From NCBI GenBank assembly GCA_051002235.1, contig JBPCMN010000009.1:9664-73663 (forward strand): 64,000 nt of DNA, in the 5' to 3' direction. Under the pieces are notes generated by a model. That model worked only from the letters and a program-made list of their open reading frames with translations, made no database searches and was not told where the DNA came from. Positions 61,591 through 64,000 of the stretch are shown here, in pieces (the first letter of the stretch is position 1; each line of letters starts with the position of its first letter). The position numbers and the translations under genes are program-made. The stretch comes from JBPCMN01 sp013695115. Lineage in GTDB: Bacteria > Actinomycetota > Acidimicrobiia > IMCC26256 > JACDBD01.

Positions 61591-63586
61591 CGCACGTCGT
61601 CGGGTTGTGCCGGTGCTGGCCCTCGCCATTGCCGCTGCCGGCTGCGGCGGGATCGCCGATGCGGCGGGCGCGACCGTTCCGTTGCGCGGCGAGCTCGACG
61701 TCGACGTCGATCGCCCCCAGACCTGCGACCCCCTCGACCCCGCGCAGTGTCTCCTGCCGTTCCCGAGTGACTTCTACACCGAAGACGCCGACACGCCCAC
61801 CGGCCGGCGCGTTGCCTTCCCCGAGAAGGCGATGCCGACCAACGTCGACGGGGTGAGCATCGACCCTGCCGAGTGGAACCGTAGCGACGGCTTCAGCCCC
61901 GGCCCGATGATCCTCACCCACGTCCCCGGCCTCGACCCGGCGGCGTCGGGAGTGCCCCCGAGCACCGACATCGGCGCGTCACTCGAGCCCGACTCCGCGG
62001 TGGTCATCGTCGACACCGACACCGGCGAGCGCGTGCCGCTGTGGGCCGAGCTCGACGCCAACGGCACCACCGACGAGGAGCGCCTGCTCATCGTGCGCCC
62101 GGCGATCAACCTGCTCGAGGGCCATCGCCACGTCGTCGCGCTGCGCGGTGGCATCGTGGACACCGCCGGCGAGCCCATCCCGCCGTCGGACGCGTTCCGC
62201 GCCTACCGCGACCGCCTCGATACCGGCAACGACGCCCTCGAGGACCGCCGCGACGCCATGGGCCAGATCTTCACCGATCTCGACGACGCCGGCATCGGGC
62301 GCGACGACCTGTGGCTGGCGTGGGACTTCACCGTCGCCAGCGAGGAGTCGCTGTCGGGCCGGTTGCTGCACATGCGCGACGACGCCTTCGACGCGCTCGA
62401 GGGCAAGGCGCCCGACTTCACCGTCGAGTCGGTCGAGGAGCCGGGGGGCGCGGCCCGGATCGTGCGCGGGACCTACGAGGTGCCGAGCTACCTCGAGGGT
62501 GACGGCGGACCCGGCTCGAACCTCAACAACGGCGACGGCGACGACGACCCGCTCCCGGAGCGCAATGGCACGATCACCGCCAACTTCGTCTGCACCGTGC
62601 CCACGGCGACGACCGCCGACAACCTCGCCCGTTGGGGGCTGTTCGGCCACGGCCTGCTCGGCACCGCCGAGGCCACCCTCGACATCGGGGAGCTCGCCGC
62701 CAACGTCAACGCCGGCTTCTGCGGCACCGACTGGATCGGGATGAGCGAGAGCGACCTGCCGTTCCTCGGCGAGGCCATCCAGGAGATGACCTTGTGGCGG
62801 GCGGTGCCCGACCGGCTCCAGCAGTCCCATCTCAACTTCCTCGTACTCGGCCGGTTGCTGAAGTCGAAGCGCGGTCTCGGCAGCGACCCCGCGTTCCAGG
62901 ATGCGAGCGGCGCGAGCGTCATCGACCGCAACCAGATCTTCTTCGTCGGCGGCAGCCAGGGCGGGGTCCTCGGCGGTGCCACCAGCGCGGTGGCGACCGA
63001 CTGGGACCGGTCGTTCCTCGCCGTCCCCGGCGTCAACTACTCGCTGCTCCTCGACCGCAGCAGCCAGTACGAGCCGTTCGAGCCGATCTTCGCCGGGGCC
63101 TACCCCGACCTGATCGAGCGCGAGCTCGCCCTCGGGTTGATACAGATGCTGTGGGACCGGGGCGAGAACAGCGCCTACGCCCAACACCTCCGGGCTGACC
63201 CGTACCCCGACACCCCCAAGAAGAAGAAGGTCCTGCTGTTCGAGGCGTTCGGCGACCACCAGGTGGCGAACGTGTCGACCGAGGTTCTGGCCCGCACCAT
63301 CGGCGCGCTCGTGCGCCAGCCCGCGCTGGCGGCGGGACGCTCGAACGACGTCGAGCCGTTGTTCGGTCTCGAGGCAGTTCCCGAGTTCCCCTACGACGGC
63401 AGCGTGTTGGTGGTGTGGGACTACGGCACGGCCGCGCCGCCGGTCGACAATCGGGCGCCGACCGAAGGCGCCGATCCCCACGGCAACATCGTCAGCACGA
63501 TCCCGGCTGTGCTCATGGCGTCGGACTTTCTGCAGACGGGCGGGGCCGTCACCGACCCCTGCTCCGGTCAGCCCTGCCGGTCGTAG
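61583..63586 (+). CDS. Large lipoprotein with alpha/beta-hydrolase-like domain
   Basis: A 667-residue exported lipoprotein. Signal peptide with lipobox IAAAGCGG near 20. The first 250 residues are a Pro/Asp-rich, beta-like region (LPFPSDFYTEDADTPTGRRV, FSPGPMILTHVPGLDPAA). A hydrolase-like domain follows, with FVGGSQGGVLGGATSAVA near 455 as a nucleophile elbow (GGSQGG) and EAFGDHQVANVST giving the histidine. Similar proteins are annotated as secreted hydrolases in actinobacteria and proteobacteria, without known substrate. Coupled to the upstream hydrolase. Confidence 0.78.
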   Translation: MRSARRRVVPVLALAIAAAGCGGIADAAGATVPLRGELDVDVDRPQTCDPLDPAQCLLPFPSDFYTEDADTPTGRRVAFPEKAMPTNVDGVSIDPAEWNRSDGFSPGPMILTHVPGLDPAASGVPPSTDIGASLEPDSAVVIVDTDTGERVPLWAELDANGTTDEERLLIVRPAINLLEGHRHVVALRGGIVDTAGEPIPPSDAFRAYRDRLDTGNDALEDRRDAMGQIFTDLDDAGIGRDDLWLAWDFTVASEESLSGRLLHMRDDAFDALEGKAPDFTVESVEEPGGAARIVRGTYEVPSYLEGDGGPGSNLNNGDGDDDPLPERNGTITANFVCTVPTATTADNLARWGLFGHGLLGTAEATLDIGELAANVNAGFCGTDWIGMSESDLPFLGEAIQEMTLWRAVPDRLQQSHLNFLVLGRLLKSKRGLGSDPAFQDASGASVIDRNQIFFVGGSQGGVLGGATSAVATDWDRSFLAVPGVNYSLLLDRSSQYEPFEPIFAGAYPDLIERELALGLIQMLWDRGENSAYAQHLRADPYPDTPKKKKVLLFEAFGDHQVANVSTEVLARTIGALVRQPALAAGRSNDVEPLFGLEAVPEFPYDGSVLVVWDYGTAAPPVDNRAPTEGADPHGNIVSTIPAVLMASDFLQTGGAVTDPCSGQPCRS

Positions 63587-63594
63587 GAGGGGCG

Positions 63595-63810
63595 CTACTC
63601 CTCGGTGAGGTCGACGGTGTCCTCGGAGCGGCGGTGCTCGACGACGCCGTCGGGGGTGCGGCTCCGGTCGGCCGCCCGCAGATCCGACTCTTCGAGCACG
63701 GCCTCGGCCAGCGCCTCGGCGTCGTCGACGCCGTTCTCCTGCTCTTCCGCCGTGAGCCCCTTGGCCCGGCGCTCGACGCGCGCGTCGTCAGGCTTGCTCC
63801 GCTCGGTCAT
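63595..63810 (-). CDS. Small acidic protein of unknown function
   Basis: A 71-residue protein (TERSKPDDARVERRAKGLTA, DGVVEHRRSEDTVDLTEE), highly charged and probably disordered. ATG at 63810. Converges with the lipoprotein gene with an 8-base gap. Confidence 0.55.
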   Translation of the reverse strand: MTERSKPDDARVERRAKGLTAEEQENGVDDAEALAEAVLEESDLRAADRSRTPDGVVEHRRSEDTVDLTEE

Positions 63811-63925
63811 GGCCGGAACATCCCCGCACCGGCTCGGCTCGAAACGGGAATCCCGAGCCCTGGCACTGGGAGCCCTTAGCCTCGATCCACCGATTGAACG
63901 GGTTGTGAGGTAGCGCGGTATCCGC

Positions 63926-63998
63926 GGAAAGTGCCTCCTGAGCAGGGACGATGACGGTGTTCGAAGCCACATCATCCTGAGCTACAGGAGGCACTTCC
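63926..63998. repeat. Inverted repeat at the window edge containing AGGAGG
   Basis: GGAAAGTGCCTCCTG (63926-63940) and CAGGAGGCACTTCC (63985-63998) are inverted repeats with one bulged base and a 44-base loop. The right arm carries AGGAGG and the window stops two bases later. It could be an insertion-sequence terminus or a leader that hides a Shine-Dalgarno site of a gene beyond 64000. The rest of 63811-64000 shows nothing else. Confidence 0.45.
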
Positions 63999-64000
63999 AG

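Overview
The window is high-GC, densely packed actinobacterial chromosome: many GTG starts, and repeated 1- to 4-base ATGA/GTGA overlaps between neighbouring genes. The mix of type I isocitrate dehydrogenase, a B12-dependent mutase subunit beside sucCD, PspA, STAS/anti-sigma proteins, a P450, CFA synthase, a FadD-like ligase and cyclase-hydrolase fusions suggests an uncultured or environmental actinobacterium, possibly Acidimicrobiia (inference; no rRNA or tRNA is present to settle it). No rRNA, tRNA, CRISPR array, prophage or complete insertion sequence was seen.

Layout. 1-8131: the 3' part of a UvrD/PcrA helicase, an OsmC-like protein, a B12-binding mutase subunit with sucC-sucD, and a family of small membrane proteins. 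8248-15303: core metabolism (purN-purH-folD, icd, a J-domain protein, mdh, ogt). 15344-21452: a minus-strand module of AAA+ ATPase, anchored solute-binding-like protein, solute-binding/vWA lipoprotein, helical membrane protein and PspA. 21562-27796: hydrolases, a stand-alone PEP-swivel domain with two unassigned partners, and a MOSC protein. 27797-33717: CFA synthase and a glycerol-3-phosphate cluster (glpK, AGPS-like flavoenzyme, glpD). 33878-39333: a branched-chain amino-acid-type ABC transporter. 39399-50488: DUF554 and EamA permeases, an MBL-rhodanese fusion, lytic transglycosylase, secreted protein, acyl-CoA ligase, ABC-2 exporter and acyltransferase-3/SGNH protein. 50501-55118: a decayed zone with a multiply broken MFS gene and a truncated sensor kinase joined to a broken lipoprotein. 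55188-64000: P450, PQQ-like propeller protein, SnoaL-like protein, STAS/anti-sigma pair and two hydrolases.

The most unusual signal is a roughly 114-base repeat found three times nearly intact (17058-17172, 21453-21566, 26465-26578) and once diverged (11665-11761). A weak relative may lie at 37876-37935. Every copy has the same orientation as its downstream gene and ends at that start codon, carries a long hairpin and supplies a Shine-Dalgarno-like GAGG. It looks like a dispersed 5'-leader or cis-regulatory RNA element. Two copies lie inside the AAA+/vWA/PspA module, which is itself the best candidate for an undescribed system here.
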